Assembly (NCBI RefSeq): GCF_000217915.1
Contig: NZ_AFOZ01000024.1
Coordinates: forward strand, 1 to 55,266
DNA length: 55,266 nt
Direction of reading: 5' to 3'
DNA from: Shewanella sp. HN-41
Lineage (GTDB): Bacteria; Pseudomonadota; Gammaproteobacteria; Enterobacterales; Shewanellaceae
Positions 38,048 through 48,544 of this stretch are shown in pieces. The stretch's first letter is position 1. Each line of letters begins with the position of its first letter. The position numbers and the translations under genes are program-made. Under the pieces are notes generated by a model. It had not been told where the DNA came from. It saw only the letters and a program-made list of their open reading frames with translations, and searched no databases.

Positions 38048-40326
38048 CTATAGGGTTTCAAAGTCGTTCACGTTAATCGCCGCTAAACGTAGCTTATCGG
38101 CATGCTGCAACTTTTGCTCTTCATCGGCGGTGATGACCCCAGTTTCGAGTGCTTTTGCAAACAAGATTAGATTAGGTACTTTTGCTGGTAGCTCACCAGC
38201 ACGCTGGGCTTTCTTCAGCTTTTTATAGATATCTTTACAGACATATTGCGCCACAAACGCTTGTTCAACCTCGGCAATTCCCCCGATATCGCCTTCAAAC
38301 TCAGGACAGAGGAAGGTAATACGTTCACGGGCTGGCCCTGGTTTTAACATCCCCCCGACGAGTTCGGTGACCATTTTATCACTTGGTGCATTGAAGTGAT
38401 TGCCGAGCGGGAAAATTAAGCCATGCAGTAACCATGCCACAGGACGATTTGGGAAATTACGGATAGTGTCTTCCAACGCTTTTGCAGCTAAGTGTAAACG
38501 GTTAGCCATGACATACCGTACTGCGGGTAAATCGTCCTGTTGACGGCCATTGTCTTCAAACAGTTTTAGGGTGGCAGAACCTAAATACAACTGGCTCAAT
38601 ACATCCCCCATACGGGCCGAGAGCATTTCTTTGCGCTTTAAATCGCCGCCCATGATCAGCATTGATAAATCTGTCATCAGGGCTAAGGCCGAGGATATAC
38701 GTGTCATATCTTTATAGTACTGTTTTGTCTCACCGCTCACTGGCGCGCTGCCCAAACGGCTCCCCGTGAGAGCATTAAATAACGCACTGAAGGCATTACG
38801 GGTGGCATATCCCATATGCCCCATCAACAATGAATCGAACCGTTCAAGCGCTTCATGCTGATTTTCCATCGCGGCCGCTTCCATTTCGGCCAGAACATAG
38901 GGATGGCAACGAGTTGCGCCTTGTCCGAAAATCATCAAAGAACGAGTTAAAATATTCGCCCCTTCCACAGTGATTGAAATCGGGTTTGACATATAAGGGT
39001 GGCCTAAATAGTTTTTCGGCCCTAATTGAATGCCCTTACCCGATTGAATATCCATGGCATCGTTCATCACAGAACGACCTAATTCCGTCATGTGGAACTT
39101 AGCAATGGCAGTCACGACCGAAGGTTTCACCTTAAGATCGATACCAGTGGTCGTTAAACGACGCGCTGCTTCTAATTGATAAGTGTTGGCAATAATACGG
39201 GCAAGTGCTTCTTGCACCCCTTCAAATTGGCCAATTGCCATACCAAATTGGTGACGGACATAGCTATAGGCCGTTGTCGTCTTCGTCGCCATATGGCCAG
39301 AGGCCGTTGCCAGTGCAGGCAATGAAATACCTCGGCCCGCCGACAAACACTCAACTAGCATGCGCCAACCTTTACCGGCAAACTCTGGGCCACCGATAAT
39401 CCAATCCAGCGGGATAAACACATCTTTACCTTGGGTGGTGCCGTTCATAAATGCCATACCCAAAGGATTATGGCGGCGACCAATGACCACGCCAGGGTGA
39501 TCCGTTGGGATCAGTGCACAGGTAATGCCTAAGTTTTTCTTATCGCCGAGTAAACCTTCAGGATCGCGCATTTGGAACGCTAAACCAAGAACCGTCGCCA
39601 CAGGTGCAAGCGTGATATAACGCTTATCCCAGGTGAGTTTAAGGCCGAGCATTTCTTCGCCATTGAAAGTATCACGGCACACAATCCCCACATCCGGAAT
39701 AGCCCCAGCATCACTGCCCGCTTCTGGACCTGTTAACGCAAAACAAGGAATTTCATCACCTTTGGCCAAGGCAGGTAACCAACGTTCTTTCTGCTCGCTA
39801 GTCCCATAATGGGTCAATAGTTCGCCGGGGCCTAATGAGTTAGGCACCATAACAGTTACCGCGGCGCTGACACTACGGCTGGCTAATTTGCTGACAATAG
39901 TCGAGTTGGCATAGGCTGAAAATGCTTTTCCCCCAAACTTTTTAGGTATGATCAGCGCAAAGAAACCTTCTTTCTTGAAGAATTCCCATAGCTCTGGCGG
40001 TAAATCTTTACGATTATGCACTATGTCAAAATCATCGATCATCTTCAGTGCCGTCATCACTTGATTATCGATAAAGTCTTTTTCTTCGGCGCTAAGCACA
40101 GGTTTGCCATAGCTATGCAGCGTATTCCAATTAGGGTTACCGCGGAATAACTCCCCTTCCCACCACACATCACCCGCTTCCATCGCCTCACGCTCAGTAT
40201 CGGATAATGGCGGTAATACTTTTTGAAAAAATGAAATACGGGCTGGGTAATAAATTGCTTTCTGATATTTTTGACCGCAAACAACAGGACAACGGCTATC
40301 AGGGCAAGGATTATAATCGTTAACAT
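38048..40326 (-). pseudogene. fadE: Acyl-CoA dehydrogenase FadE, frame broken in a T5 run
   Basis: A 711-residue frame (from 40183) carries nearly the whole FadE-type acyl-CoA dehydrogenase, including PCFALTGPEAGSDAG, the FAD/substrate segment, and a long C-terminal extension typical of FadE. It lacks the N-terminal membrane segment. That segment (ILALIAVVLLFAVKNIRKQF) lies upstream in another frame starting at ATG 40326. Adding one base to the T5 run at 40220-40224 (A5 on the coding strand) turns KKYYRHYP into KKVLPPLSDTEREAMEAG and gives one 759-residue protein. The enzyme does the first oxidation of fatty-acid beta-oxidation. It follows psrA by 15 bases. Confidence 0.88.
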
Positions 40327-40341
40327 AATCAAGACCTTTTA

Positions 40342-40980
40342 TTAGGATACAACGGGGACTGAAACACCAGCCGCCATGTAGGGAATGACTTTGCGGATAA
40401 CGGCTTCAATGTCGTTATGCTCACCAAACTCCGCCGCAGCAATATCGTTTAAGGCATCTGCAGAGGCCATAGTGAACACGATAGTGCCTAGGGTAAAGTG
40501 TAAGCGCCAGAACATCTCTGCGGGTGGAATATGGGGCGCACTGGCCGAAACAGCCCTGACAAAGGTATCCAAATGTTGCCCATAATGGGTGGTGATAAAC
40601 CAACGCAAGTGCCCTTGGCTTTCGATATAACCTCGGCCTAAAAGCTGTAGGAAAATCGTGGTGCCTTCAGTACGTAACTTATTGAGCTCTAAAAGCGGAT
40701 TGACTAAAGAAGAGAAGATCTCTTCTAGACTGGCCTGTGAAGAGGCCGCATTTAATCGCTTTATTTCAGCCGCAGCAGCAGGCATAAACACATCTAAATA
40801 ACGAGCTAACACAGCACGGATCAGCTCTTTTTTAGAGCCAAAGTGATAATTAACCGATGCCAGATTCACCTCTGCTTTGCTAGTGATGAGTCGCAGGGAG
40901 GTTTCGGAAAAGCCCCTTTCGGCGAACAGTTTTTCTGCGGCATCAAGAATTCTCGTTTTTGTATCGGATCGACTTGCCAT
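40342..40980 (-). CDS. psrA: TetR-family regulator, PsrA-like
   Basis: A 212-residue TetR-family protein. The helix-turn-helix is at about 8-55 (TRILDAAEKLFAERGFSETSLRLIT...NLASVNYHFGSKKELI). The longer frame back to 41031 would add 17 residues; GGTCACGGA fits the ATG at 40980, and MASRSDTKTR is a typical TetR start. It is directly upstream of fadE, as is PsrA in Shewanella, which represses fatty-acid degradation and is relieved by long-chain fatty acids. A palindromic operator lies 15 bases upstream. Confidence 0.85.
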   Translation of the reverse strand: MASRSDTKTRILDAAEKLFAERGFSETSLRLITSKAEVNLASVNYHFGSKKELIRAVLARYLDVFMPAAAAEIKRLNAASSQASLEEIFSSLVNPLLELNKLRTEGTTIFLQLLGRGYIESQGHLRWFITTHYGQHLDTFVRAVSASAPHIPPAEMFWRLHFTLGTIVFTMASADALNDIAAAEFGEHNDIEAVIRKVIPYMAAGVSVPVVS

Positions 40981-40994
40981 TCCGTGACCTTGAA

Positions 40995-41021
40995 TTAATT
41001 TAAAACACTCGTTTAAATTAA
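40995..41021. promoter_or_regulatory. PsrA-like operator
   Basis: The inverted repeat TTAATTTAAA(A)C ... GTTTAAATTAA has an ACTC-type centre and lies just before the psrA start. The AAAC-N4-GTTT core agrees with the described PsrA site. It would control psrA and the co-transcribed fadE. Confidence 0.68.
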
Positions 41022-41198
41022 ACATTGGCACTCAGGATGTCAAACTAAAAATGGCCAAATACACTGCTTTAGCGACGATAATGCCAACAAAATATTAACT
41101 CATGACCACAAACAACAAAGAAAGCCATTTAGCCTTGTGCAAAAAACGCCTTTGTTAGGTAAAATGCATAACACAAAAACAACAAAGGATTGCAAAAT

Positions 41199-43064
41199 AT
41201 GGCTATTCTATTGAATCGTCCCTCAAAAATCGCCTTCACTGTCGCGTTAGCGCTGGGATTAACCGCATGTAATGACGCGCAAGACAAAACCGAAAACACG
41301 GTTTCTTCGCAAACTACGACGATAAATACTGTGCCAGATAAGGCGCAGGCCATTGCATTTATTACAGATGCCGAAGCACAAATGGCACAGTTATCCATAG
41401 AATCCAACCGGGCCGAGTGGATTTACAGCAATTTTATTACCGATGATACTGCGGCACTATCCGCCGCCGTTGGTGAGAAAATCAGTGCGGCATCGGTAAA
41501 ATATGCAACCGAGGCGGCTAAGTACGCCAATGTGGATCTCGATCCCGTGAATGCCCGTAAGCTCAACATACTGCGTAGCGCCTTAGTATTACCCGCGCCG
41601 CTCGATCCAACGAAAAATGCCGAGCTTGCCCAGATAAGCTCAGAGTTAAATGGCTTATACGGCAAAGGAAAATACTGTTTTGCCGATGGTAAGTGCATGA
41701 CTCAACCTGAGCTTTCGACTCTGATGGCCGAATCCCGCGATCCCGCCAAACTGTTAGAAGCATGGAAAGGCTGGCGTGAAATCGCCAAACCTATGCGCCC
41801 GCTATTCCAGCGGGAAGTCGAATTAGCCAATGAAGGCGCCAAGGACCTCGGCTATGCAAATTTATCCGAGTTATGGCGCAGCCAATATGATATGAAACCC
41901 GATGATTTTTCACAGGAACTCGATCGTTTATGGGGACAAGTAAAACCCCTTTATGAGTCATTACATTGTTATGTGAGGGGTGAACTCAACCGAGAATATG
42001 GTGATGCCATCGCCCCAACGACGGGCCCGATCCCCGCACACTTACTCGGTAATATGTGGGCCCAGCAATGGGGCAACGTATACGACTTAGTCGCACCTGA
42101 TAATGCCGATCCGGGTTACGATGTTACCGAACTCTTAGAAGAAAAAGGCTATGATGAGCACAAGATGGTGAAGCAAGCAGAAAGCTTTTTCACTTCCTTA
42201 GGTTTTGCCGAATTACCTGAAAGCTTCTGGGCCCGTTCTTTATTTGTTCAGCCAAAAGATCGTGATGTGGTTTGCCATGCCTCGGCCTGGGATCTGGATA
42301 ATCTCGACGATATCCGCATTAAAATGTGTATCCAGAAAACCGCTGAAGATTTTACCGTTATTCACCATGAGCTGGGACATAATTTCTATCAACGTGCCTA
42401 TAAACTACAACCATTCCTGTTTAAAAACAGTGCTAACGATGGTTTCCATGAGGCCATTGGCGATACTATCGCTCTCTCCATCACTCCGAATTACTTAAAG
42501 CAAATTGGTTTGTTAGAAGATGTGCCCGATGCCTCTAAGGATATTGGTCTCTTGCTGAAACAAGCCTTAGATAAAATTGCCTTTCTCCCCTTTGGTTTAA
42601 TGATCGATCAATGGCGCTGGAAGGTCTTTAATGGTGAAATCACACCGGCGCAATATAACCAAGCTTGGTGGGATTTAAGGGAGAAATACCAAGGCGTTAA
42701 AGCACCAATGGCGCGTAGCGAAGCAGATTTTGATCCGGGTGCGAAATACCATGTGCCAGGCAATGTACCTTACACTCGTTACTTCCTTGCCCACATTTTG
42801 CAGTTCCAGTTCCACCAAGCATTATGCGAAACCGCAGGCGATAAAGGGCCAGTTCATAGATGCAGTATTTATGGCAATCAAGCGGCCGGTGAAAAGCTCA
42901 ATAAAATGTTAGAGCTAGGCTCGAGCCAGCCCTGGCCTGTTGCCTTGAAAGAAGTCACAGGTAAAGACGCTATGGATGCAAAAGCCGTACTGGACTATTT
43001 TGCGCCACTGAAAATATGGCTTGATGAGCAGAATACCGCCGCTAATCGTCAATGCGGTTGGTAG
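41199..43064 (+). CDS. M2-family peptidyl-dipeptidase A (ACE-like) lipoprotein
   Basis: A 621-residue zinc peptidase homologous to angiotensin-converting enzyme (family M2), which removes C-terminal dipeptides. HHELGH holds two zinc His and the catalytic Glu; HEAIGD, about 24 residues later, provides the third ligand. The N terminus has a lipobox (LALGLTAC), so it is probably an outer-membrane or periplasmic lipoprotein for peptide use. AAAGGA precedes the ATG at 41199; a TTG at 41190 is also in frame. It is divergent from psrA and has its own terminator. Confidence 0.9.
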   Translation: MAILLNRPSKIAFTVALALGLTACNDAQDKTENTVSSQTTTINTVPDKAQAIAFITDAEAQMAQLSIESNRAEWIYSNFITDDTAALSAAVGEKISAASVKYATEAAKYANVDLDPVNARKLNILRSALVLPAPLDPTKNAELAQISSELNGLYGKGKYCFADGKCMTQPELSTLMAESRDPAKLLEAWKGWREIAKPMRPLFQREVELANEGAKDLGYANLSELWRSQYDMKPDDFSQELDRLWGQVKPLYESLHCYVRGELNREYGDAIAPTTGPIPAHLLGNMWAQQWGNVYDLVAPDNADPGYDVTELLEEKGYDEHKMVKQAESFFTSLGFAELPESFWARSLFVQPKDRDVVCHASAWDLDNLDDIRIKMCIQKTAEDFTVIHHELGHNFYQRAYKLQPFLFKNSANDGFHEAIGDTIALSITPNYLKQIGLLEDVPDASKDIGLLLKQALDKIAFLPFGLMIDQWRWKVFNGEITPAQYNQAWWDLREKYQGVKAPMARSEADFDPGAKYHVPGNVPYTRYFLAHILQFQFHQALCETAGDKGPVHRCSIYGNQAAGEKLNKMLELGSSQPWPVALKEVTGKDAMDAKAVLDYFAPLKIWLDEQNTAANRQCGW

Positions 43065-43092
43065 TTTAGCCGTCAACTTGTGATACATGAAA

Positions 43093-43126
43093 TAAAAATG
43101 CCCAATCGATTTGGGCATTTTTATTT
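43093..43126. terminator. Bidirectional terminator between the M2 peptidase and smrA
   Basis: The stem AAAAATGCCCAA/TTGGGCATTTTT with a TCGAT-type loop has T runs on both strands. Confidence 0.88.
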
Positions 43127-43145
43127 TCCACTTAACCGAAACCTC

Positions 43146-43736
43146 TTAACGCCAGCCCATTCCCTTGCGGTTAGCTTCTTTATTTGCAAGCTTTAGTTGC
43201 TCCGATTTCGTTAGCATCACATACAGCGCCCCAGTTCCGCCCTGCTCGGTTTTCGCCGAATGATAGGCAAGCACCATATCAAGCTGAGATAACCAATGAC
43301 ATACCGCGGATTTCAGCAGTCCAGCGACGGGTTTACTATTATGGCCTTTACCATGAATGAGCATGACGCAGCGTTCGCCATGGGCCTGTGCCGCTAACAA
43401 ATAGTTCAGCACGGCATCACGGGCTTGGTTGAGGCGATAAGCATGCACGTCCAATTCCATCTTAATACTATATTGTCCAAGCCTGAGTCGTTTAAAAACA
43501 GCGCCTTGAACGCCCTCACGTTTAAAACTGACGACATCGTCTGGGGTGAGAACGGGAATAAGGCTTAAGTCCAATGGCATACAGGCCAAATAGGCTTCAC
43601 GCTCTAAGGCATCACGCCGCTGTAATTGCTCAGTTGTCAGTGCCGTTGGCCGTAAATTAACGGCACGTGCATCACCTTTTAATGGCATCACTCCCGCCAT
43701 TTCTTCAAAAAACAGTGCTGCTCCGTCATCCAGCAT
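43146..43736 (-). CDS. smrA: Smr-domain protein SmrA
   Basis: A 196-residue protein with a C-terminal Smr (MutS-related) domain: LDVHAYRLNQARDAVLNYL (about 92-110) and the LIHGKGHNSK loop (about 123-132). The N-terminal part has many charged residues and no named domain. Single-domain Smr proteins are nicking endonucleases or ribosome-rescue type RNases; which applies here is not visible. AAAGGAG precedes the ATG. Confidence 0.88.
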   Translation of the reverse strand: MLDDGAALFFEEMAGVMPLKGDARAVNLRPTALTTEQLQRRDALEREAYLACMPLDLSLIPVLTPDDVVSFKREGVQGAVFKRLRLGQYSIKMELDVHAYRLNQARDAVLNYLLAAQAHGERCVMLIHGKGHNSKPVAGLLKSAVCHWLSQLDMVLAYHSAKTEQGGTGALYVMLTKSEQLKLANKEANRKGMGWR

Positions 43737-43870
43737 GGCATGCTCCTTTCACTACTTTAGTATTACTGCACATTTTTAGTGCAAAAACACACTTTGTAAA
43801 CATTCAACACTTTAGTTCGGTGGGCGCCTCCATTATAGTGGCGCCATGATTGCTTGATTAGAATAATGTA

Positions 43871-44446
43871 ATGAGATTTTTGCTGCTAGTCCTGATATGC
43901 CTATTGTCGACCCCGAGTTTCGCCAATCCAGCTAAAACCCAAGCGACTGCAACGGCGGATCAGCTGATTAATGCCAATTATTCACTCTTTACAAAATCCT
44001 TTACCGAACTCGCCCCGGAAGTCACTGGCGAGATTTACACTGAAGATGCCAGTTATCTCTCTGAAAGCCAAAGTAAAGAGATCTATTATGGCCGTGACAG
44101 CATTGTGGCTATTTATCAAAAGTTTTTCGATAAAATTCGCACTAAGAAAGCACGAATTGATATCGATTTTCGCATACTAAAACGTAAAATGGTCGGTAGC
44201 AGTGCCATAGATACTGGCTATTATTTAGTGCGATTCTACCCCGCAGAAGAAACGGGTGAGCCTGTGAGTGAATTTGCAGGCAAATTTGTTATTGGCACTC
44301 AAAAAGTGTCTTCGACTCGCTGGAGTGTGACCTTAGATATGAATAACCGTGCAGAACCTAGCTTTTATCTCAATGCTAAGCCAGTGCCTAACTTATACTA
44401 TGGTCGTCAGTTCTCACCTTTGCCTGACAGCAAAAAGACAAAATAG
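43871..44446 (+). CDS. Secreted protein with an NTF2/SnoaL-like domain, unknown function
   Basis: A 191-residue protein with a clear signal peptide (RFLLLVLICLLSTPSFA). The mature part has the layout of an NTF2-like cone fold: an N-terminal helix, YTEDASYLSESQSKEIYYGRDSIVAIYQKFF, then strands. No catalytic residues are assigned. It lies 45 bases upstream of the YchJ-like gene and may share a transcript. The ribosome binding site is weak. Confidence 0.75.
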   Translation: MRFLLLVLICLLSTPSFANPAKTQATATADQLINANYSLFTKSFTELAPEVTGEIYTEDASYLSESQSKEIYYGRDSIVAIYQKFFDKIRTKKARIDIDFRILKRKMVGSSAIDTGYYLVRFYPAEETGEPVSEFAGKFVIGTQKVSSTRWSVTLDMNNRAEPSFYLNAKPVPNLYYGRQFSPLPDSKKTK

Positions 44447-44491
44447 ACTAACCTCATTATTTTATAGCTAATTTTTTGAATTTTAACACCC

Positions 44492-44989
44492 ATGAATCCA
44501 GATACTTTCTGCCCCTGCGGCAGTGCACAATACTATCAAGATTGCTGTAAACCACTGCATATTCATGTGGATTTGGGGGACCGTATAGCGGATTCTCCCG
44601 AGCAACTTATGCGTTCACGTTACAGTGCGTTTGTATTGAAAAATTTTGATTACATCATTAAAACTCACCACCCCGATTTTCTTGGTGATTTGACCCTAGC
44701 GGGTCTTCATCGCGGGCCTCACCCCCACTGGCTCGGGCTCGATGTACTCGATTCAAGCGAAAAACTCGCCATCGCAGGGCACAGGGAGGGGACGGTAACC
44801 TTTAAGGCTTGGTACAAGCTAGAGGGGGAGATAGATGCTATCTATGAATGCTCGGAGTTTATCCATCAACAGGGGCGCTGGTATTACACCCACGGCCGAC
44901 AGATGACGGCTAAATTACCTAGTAGAAATGATCCCTGTGTTTGTCATAGTGGTAAAAAATTTAAGCAATGCTGCTTAAAGACGCTCTGA
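44492..44989 (+). CDS. ychJ: YchJ-like SEC-C motif protein
   Basis: A 165-residue protein with SEC-C zinc-binding motifs at both ends: [13 protein letters not shown] (about 7-19) and the modified C-terminal [13 protein letters not shown]. The middle ([23 protein letters not shown]) is the UPF0225/YchJ NTF2-like domain. The function is unknown; SEC-C motifs often mediate protein contacts in secretion or quality control. Confidence 0.88.
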   Translation: MNPDTFCPCGSAQYYQDCCKPLHIHVDLGDRIADSPEQLMRSRYSAFVLKNFDYIIKTHHPDFLGDLTLAGLHRGPHPHWLGLDVLDSSEKLAIAGHREGTVTFKAWYKLEGEIDAIYECSEFIHQQGRWYYTHGRQMTAKLPSRNDPCVCHSGKKFKQCCLKTL

Positions 44990-45115
44990 AAACAGCAGTA
45001 GCTTAAACCCATCATAAAACCCTAAATGCGGACAATCGCATAATGCCCTGCATATTGAAAATGTTATGACTCGGAGAATAATCTCTAATACTAAAGGCAG
45101 TGTTGCAGCAAATAA

Positions 45116-47299
45116 TTAGTGCGTTACCATAGGCGTGCTTTGCGCCGACAATAAAAACTGTGCAAATTCAGGCTCTCGCAGTGCAGGACTATACAAATAA
45201 CCCTGTGCTTGATGACAGAAACTCTTCGTCAAAAAGTCCTCCTGCTCTGCTGTTTCAACACCCTCCGCCGTTAACGAAATATTCAATGCACTCGCCATAG
45301 CAATAATCGCGGACACAATTTCACGGCTCTCGCGACTTATCGTCAGATCGGATATAAAGGAGCGGTCTATTTTCAGCTTACTGATCGGGAACTGTTTTAA
45401 GTAACGCATCGAACTGTAGCCAGTGCCAAAATCGTCGATAGCCAACCCAACACCTAACTCGGCTAACTCTTGGCACAGTATAGTTGCATGGCGAATATCG
45501 CCCATTAACTCTGTTTCAGTAATTTCGAGGATCAAGGTTTTGGGCTTCAAGCGATAGCGAGTCAGCAATTGCCATACCTGCTCATACAAATTGCCGCTAA
45601 AAAATTGCCGCGCTGACACATTCACATGCATGCTCAAATCGGGATTATGGTGTTGCCAAAGATTTAGCTGCCGACAAGCCGCCTCAAGCACCCAGCTACC
45701 AATCGCATTGATCATCCCCGATTGCTCGGCGATATCGATAAATGCACCAGGGTAAAGCACCCCTTTTTTCGGGTGATGCCAACGGATCAACGCCTCGGCA
45801 CCTATGTAGGTTTGCTGCTCAAGATCCCTTAGCGGTTGGTAGTAGAGTTCAAACTGCCGCCCACGAATGGCACTGTGCAGATCGCGCTCAATTTGTGCAT
45901 CTTCCTTAAAAGCACTCAGTAATGTGCTGTTAAATACTTGTATTGCGGTGCCCTTTTTCTTTTTCGCATATTGCACTGCAATATCTGCGCAGGTCAAAGG
46001 TGCGAATAAATTAGCAACTGAGGCGATATCGACCACGGCTAAGGCGGGTTTAGGCTCTATTTGCTCACGGCCGATCAGTATAGGCATGGCTAAATGTTGA
46101 TACAAACGCGTGCTGAAATAGTCGAGATCATAGACGGCGTGGCTGTCCGTGAGCAGCACGGCAAATTCATCGCTCCCGACTCGGGCAATTTCAGTGGCTT
46201 TATTGACCTCAGAAAAATGTTTTAAGCGTCGCCCGATTTCAATTAATAGACTGTCACCATTCTCATGACCATAGGTATCGTTAAAACGCTTAAACCCAAC
46301 CAGATCGACAAGGAGCAGCAGCCCCTGCGTCGTGCGTTCTAACACTCGATTGAAATGGCTACGATTATGGAGTCCCGTCAAACTACAGCGCCACGCTAAG
46401 CGCTCGAGCTCCGCCTTATAATTGTGTTCATCGGTACTTTCTTCCCCCGACACTAAGGCATAATGGTTACCGCGGTCGGTGATAAACTGGCTAACAACAA
46501 ATTTAAGCCAATAACGGCTGCCGTCGACACGGCTAAACTGCACTTCACCCTTGGCCTGCTCCCCACGGTAAATTTGTGCAAGAGTATGCTCTGCTAGTTC
46601 ACTGTGTTGCTTGAATAACGCGAGTTCCCGCAGATTCGAACCTATACTGTTATCCCGCAAGACACCGGTAATATCTGCGTGGGCTTGGTTCACATACTCG
46701 ACCTTTTCCGTATGCAGATTAATCAACATACTCATTTGCCGAGATTGCTCGGTTGCACAGCGAAAGAGACTAAGCCGCTCTTCTTTATCATAGGTATATT
46801 TAGTGGCTAAGGTGAGGGCTAATTGATCGGCCATTTGGCAAGCGAGGTGAATTTCACTATCGTGCCAATGGTGGGTCACGTGGGCGCGTTCAATGCAGAG
46901 TATGCCTTCAAGACGGCCATTAATGCGGATACCAACATCGAGGCTAGAGAGCACTTGCCTTGGATGAAAATAAACCCCAGTCAACTCACTTAACCGAGGG
47001 TCGACTAAGGTATTACCTGCATCAATATGACGGTGGTTTTTGAGCTCCTGCAGATAATGGGGAAAATCCTTGAGCAATCTAGGTCTATGTACCTCTTGCA
47101 ACATCATAGAACCAAATTGTGCGACCAAAGATTGGGTCTGCTGATCGGCGGAAAATATCCATACCGATACCAAGGAAACCGCTAAATTCTGGCACAACAA
47201 TTCTGTCGCTAACTCTGCGGTCTTCGTAAAATCGCCCTGCTGCTTAGCCGTCGAATGTACTAAAGACTCCAATAAATGCTGATGTTGACGTCGCTTCAC
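45116..47299 (-). CDS. GAF-PAS-GGDEF-EAL c-di-GMP signalling protein
   Basis: A 727-residue protein without a membrane segment. Domains in order: GAF (about 10-160), PAS (about 170-285), GGDEF (about 295-450) and EAL (about 465-715). The GGDEF signature is degenerate (ARVGSDEF, GSDEF), so cyclase activity is doubtful. The EAL domain keeps AEALIRWHHP, NVSARQF, EITETEL, IDDFGTGYSSM, KIDRSFI and AEGVETAEQ, so phosphodiesterase activity is likely. It starts with GTG behind AGGGA. GAF and PAS suggest sensing of a small ligand or redox state. Confidence 0.9.
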   Translation of the reverse strand: MKRRQHQHLLESLVHSTAKQQGDFTKTAELATELLCQNLAVSLVSVWIFSADQQTQSLVAQFGSMMLQEVHRPRLLKDFPHYLQELKNHRHIDAGNTLVDPRLSELTGVYFHPRQVLSSLDVGIRINGRLEGILCIERAHVTHHWHDSEIHLACQMADQLALTLATKYTYDKEERLSLFRCATEQSRQMSMLINLHTEKVEYVNQAHADITGVLRDNSIGSNLRELALFKQHSELAEHTLAQIYRGEQAKGEVQFSRVDGSRYWLKFVVSQFITDRGNHYALVSGEESTDEHNYKAELERLAWRCSLTGLHNRSHFNRVLERTTQGLLLLVDLVGFKRFNDTYGHENGDSLLIEIGRRLKHFSEVNKATEIARVGSDEFAVLLTDSHAVYDLDYFSTRLYQHLAMPILIGREQIEPKPALAVVDIASVANLFAPLTCADIAVQYAKKKKGTAIQVFNSTLLSAFKEDAQIERDLHSAIRGRQFELYYQPLRDLEQQTYIGAEALIRWHHPKKGVLYPGAFIDIAEQSGMINAIGSWVLEAACRQLNLWQHHNPDLSMHVNVSARQFFSGNLYEQVWQLLTRYRLKPKTLILEITETELMGDIRHATILCQELAELGVGLAIDDFGTGYSSMRYLKQFPISKLKIDRSFISDLTISRESREIVSAIIAMASALNISLTAEGVETAEQEDFLTKSFCHQAQGYLYSPALREPEFAQFLLSAQSTPMVTH

Positions 47300-47497
47300 G
47301 CTGGTCCCTACAAAACTTCGTGTTGGGTAACTACTGTACTGCTGCGACTAATGCACTCTATCAGAGAAAGCGCATTAATTGAGCCAATATGTGCTTATTT
47401 TTGTCGGAGCAGATTACACTATCTTCATTCAACACAGCAATATCGAGCATATTTAATTACAAATTAAATCACTATTGCATCAGAGCGATATAAGCAA

Positions 47498-47785
47498 CTA
47501 CAGACTATTTTCTAGTTGAAAAATCATCTTTTCAGCACTGACATCAAAGGTTAACTGTAAACTCACTCCGGACTCAGTCGGCACACTCTTTGCCAAGGTT
47601 TGGCTAAAACGCGCCTTGGCTCGTTCGCTCATCGCATCGGCATCGTTTTGCGCGTTAACGCCGTTAAAATGCAATTCTAGCAGGGTATCGTGTTCATCGA
47701 TGACGGCGCCTATATCGACAAAGCTACCGCAATCTGTACATGTGTCATTCACTGTGTGGGCCTGCGCCGCAATAATACCTTTCAT
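47498..47785 (-). CDS. YfcZ/YiiS-family (DUF406) protein
   Basis: A 95-residue small acidic protein with an N-terminal TCTDCGSFVDIGAVID segment containing a Cys pair, and a C-terminal LQLTFDVSAEKMIFQLENSL. Both agree with the YfcZ/YiiS family (DUF406), whose function is unknown. GAGAGGAATG lies before the ATG. It is monocistronic. Confidence 0.82.
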   Translation of the reverse strand: MKGIIAAQAHTVNDTCTDCGSFVDIGAVIDEHDTLLELHFNGVNAQNDADAMSERAKARFSQTLAKSVPTESGVSLQLTFDVSAEKMIFQLENSL

Positions 47786-47974
47786 TAAACATTCCTCTCT
47801 TGAGCCATAATGTACACCCTATGCTAAGTCACCTATCCGTTTGGGTGTTCTAGGCAGCGAGTGCGGGATAATTTGCCCATTATTATAGGCAATCCAGACT
47901 GAACAGACTTAGGTTTAGCTCACGCTTGTCCGATGGTTTATGTCATCGATAATGATTTATAGTGAATTTATCCC

Positions 47975-48463
47975 TCAAGCTGTGGCTAATAGGGGCACTA
48001 AATTGCGTTGGATCGCTAATTGATCGGCAAAATGCATAATATCAATCTTAGGGGATGTGAGTTGCCCACGTTGGCGTAATTGAGTGGTCAAGTCGCAGTT
48101 ACTGAGCACTTCGGCCATTGCCATCGATTCTCCACCACGGATAACCAACGCCTCTGGGCATATCGCCTGTTGCAATTGAAATGCCCTCGCCCCAGCTTGA
48201 TTAAACATCGGGCTATTATCGACTATGGGTTCGCCTAGGGATAAATCCGCCAGTAAAGGCTGCTTGGGTGGTAGCTCGAATTGGCGTTGTAATTTCTGTG
48301 CACTATCAAGCTCTTTTTGCCATTGAAACTGCGCCATGTCCCGAGCGTCGGCCGACAATAGGGACAACAACAGGGCAAACTCTCCTCGCCTGTTGTGTTC
48401 TATCGCCGCATTTAAGCGGGTGCCAATTTGGGCTTCGTTGACTAAAGGAACATCAATATGCAT
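47975..48463 (-). CDS. Conserved hypothetical protein, VC2046/SO_2500 family
   Basis: A 162-residue soluble protein without signal peptide or membrane segment. It resembles the VC2046/SO_2500 family, shared by Shewanella and Vibrio; no role is known. The central LLLSLLSADARDMAQFQ and C-terminal SPKIDIMHFADQLAIQRN are the most distinctive parts. It is divergent from the tRNA-Tyr operon. Confidence 0.8.
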   Translation of the reverse strand: MHIDVPLVNEAQIGTRLNAAIEHNRRGEFALLLSLLSADARDMAQFQWQKELDSAQKLQRQFELPPKQPLLADLSLGEPIVDNSPMFNQAGARAFQLQQAICPEALVIRGGESMAMAEVLSNCDLTTQLRQRGQLTSPKIDIMHFADQLAIQRNLVPLLATA

Positions 48464-48544
48464 AAAAAAACATCATTAAAACAATTCGTTGTTAGTTAAT
48501 CGACCAGTTGAGACATAACTTTAGGAAAATTTTTATCTTGGCTC

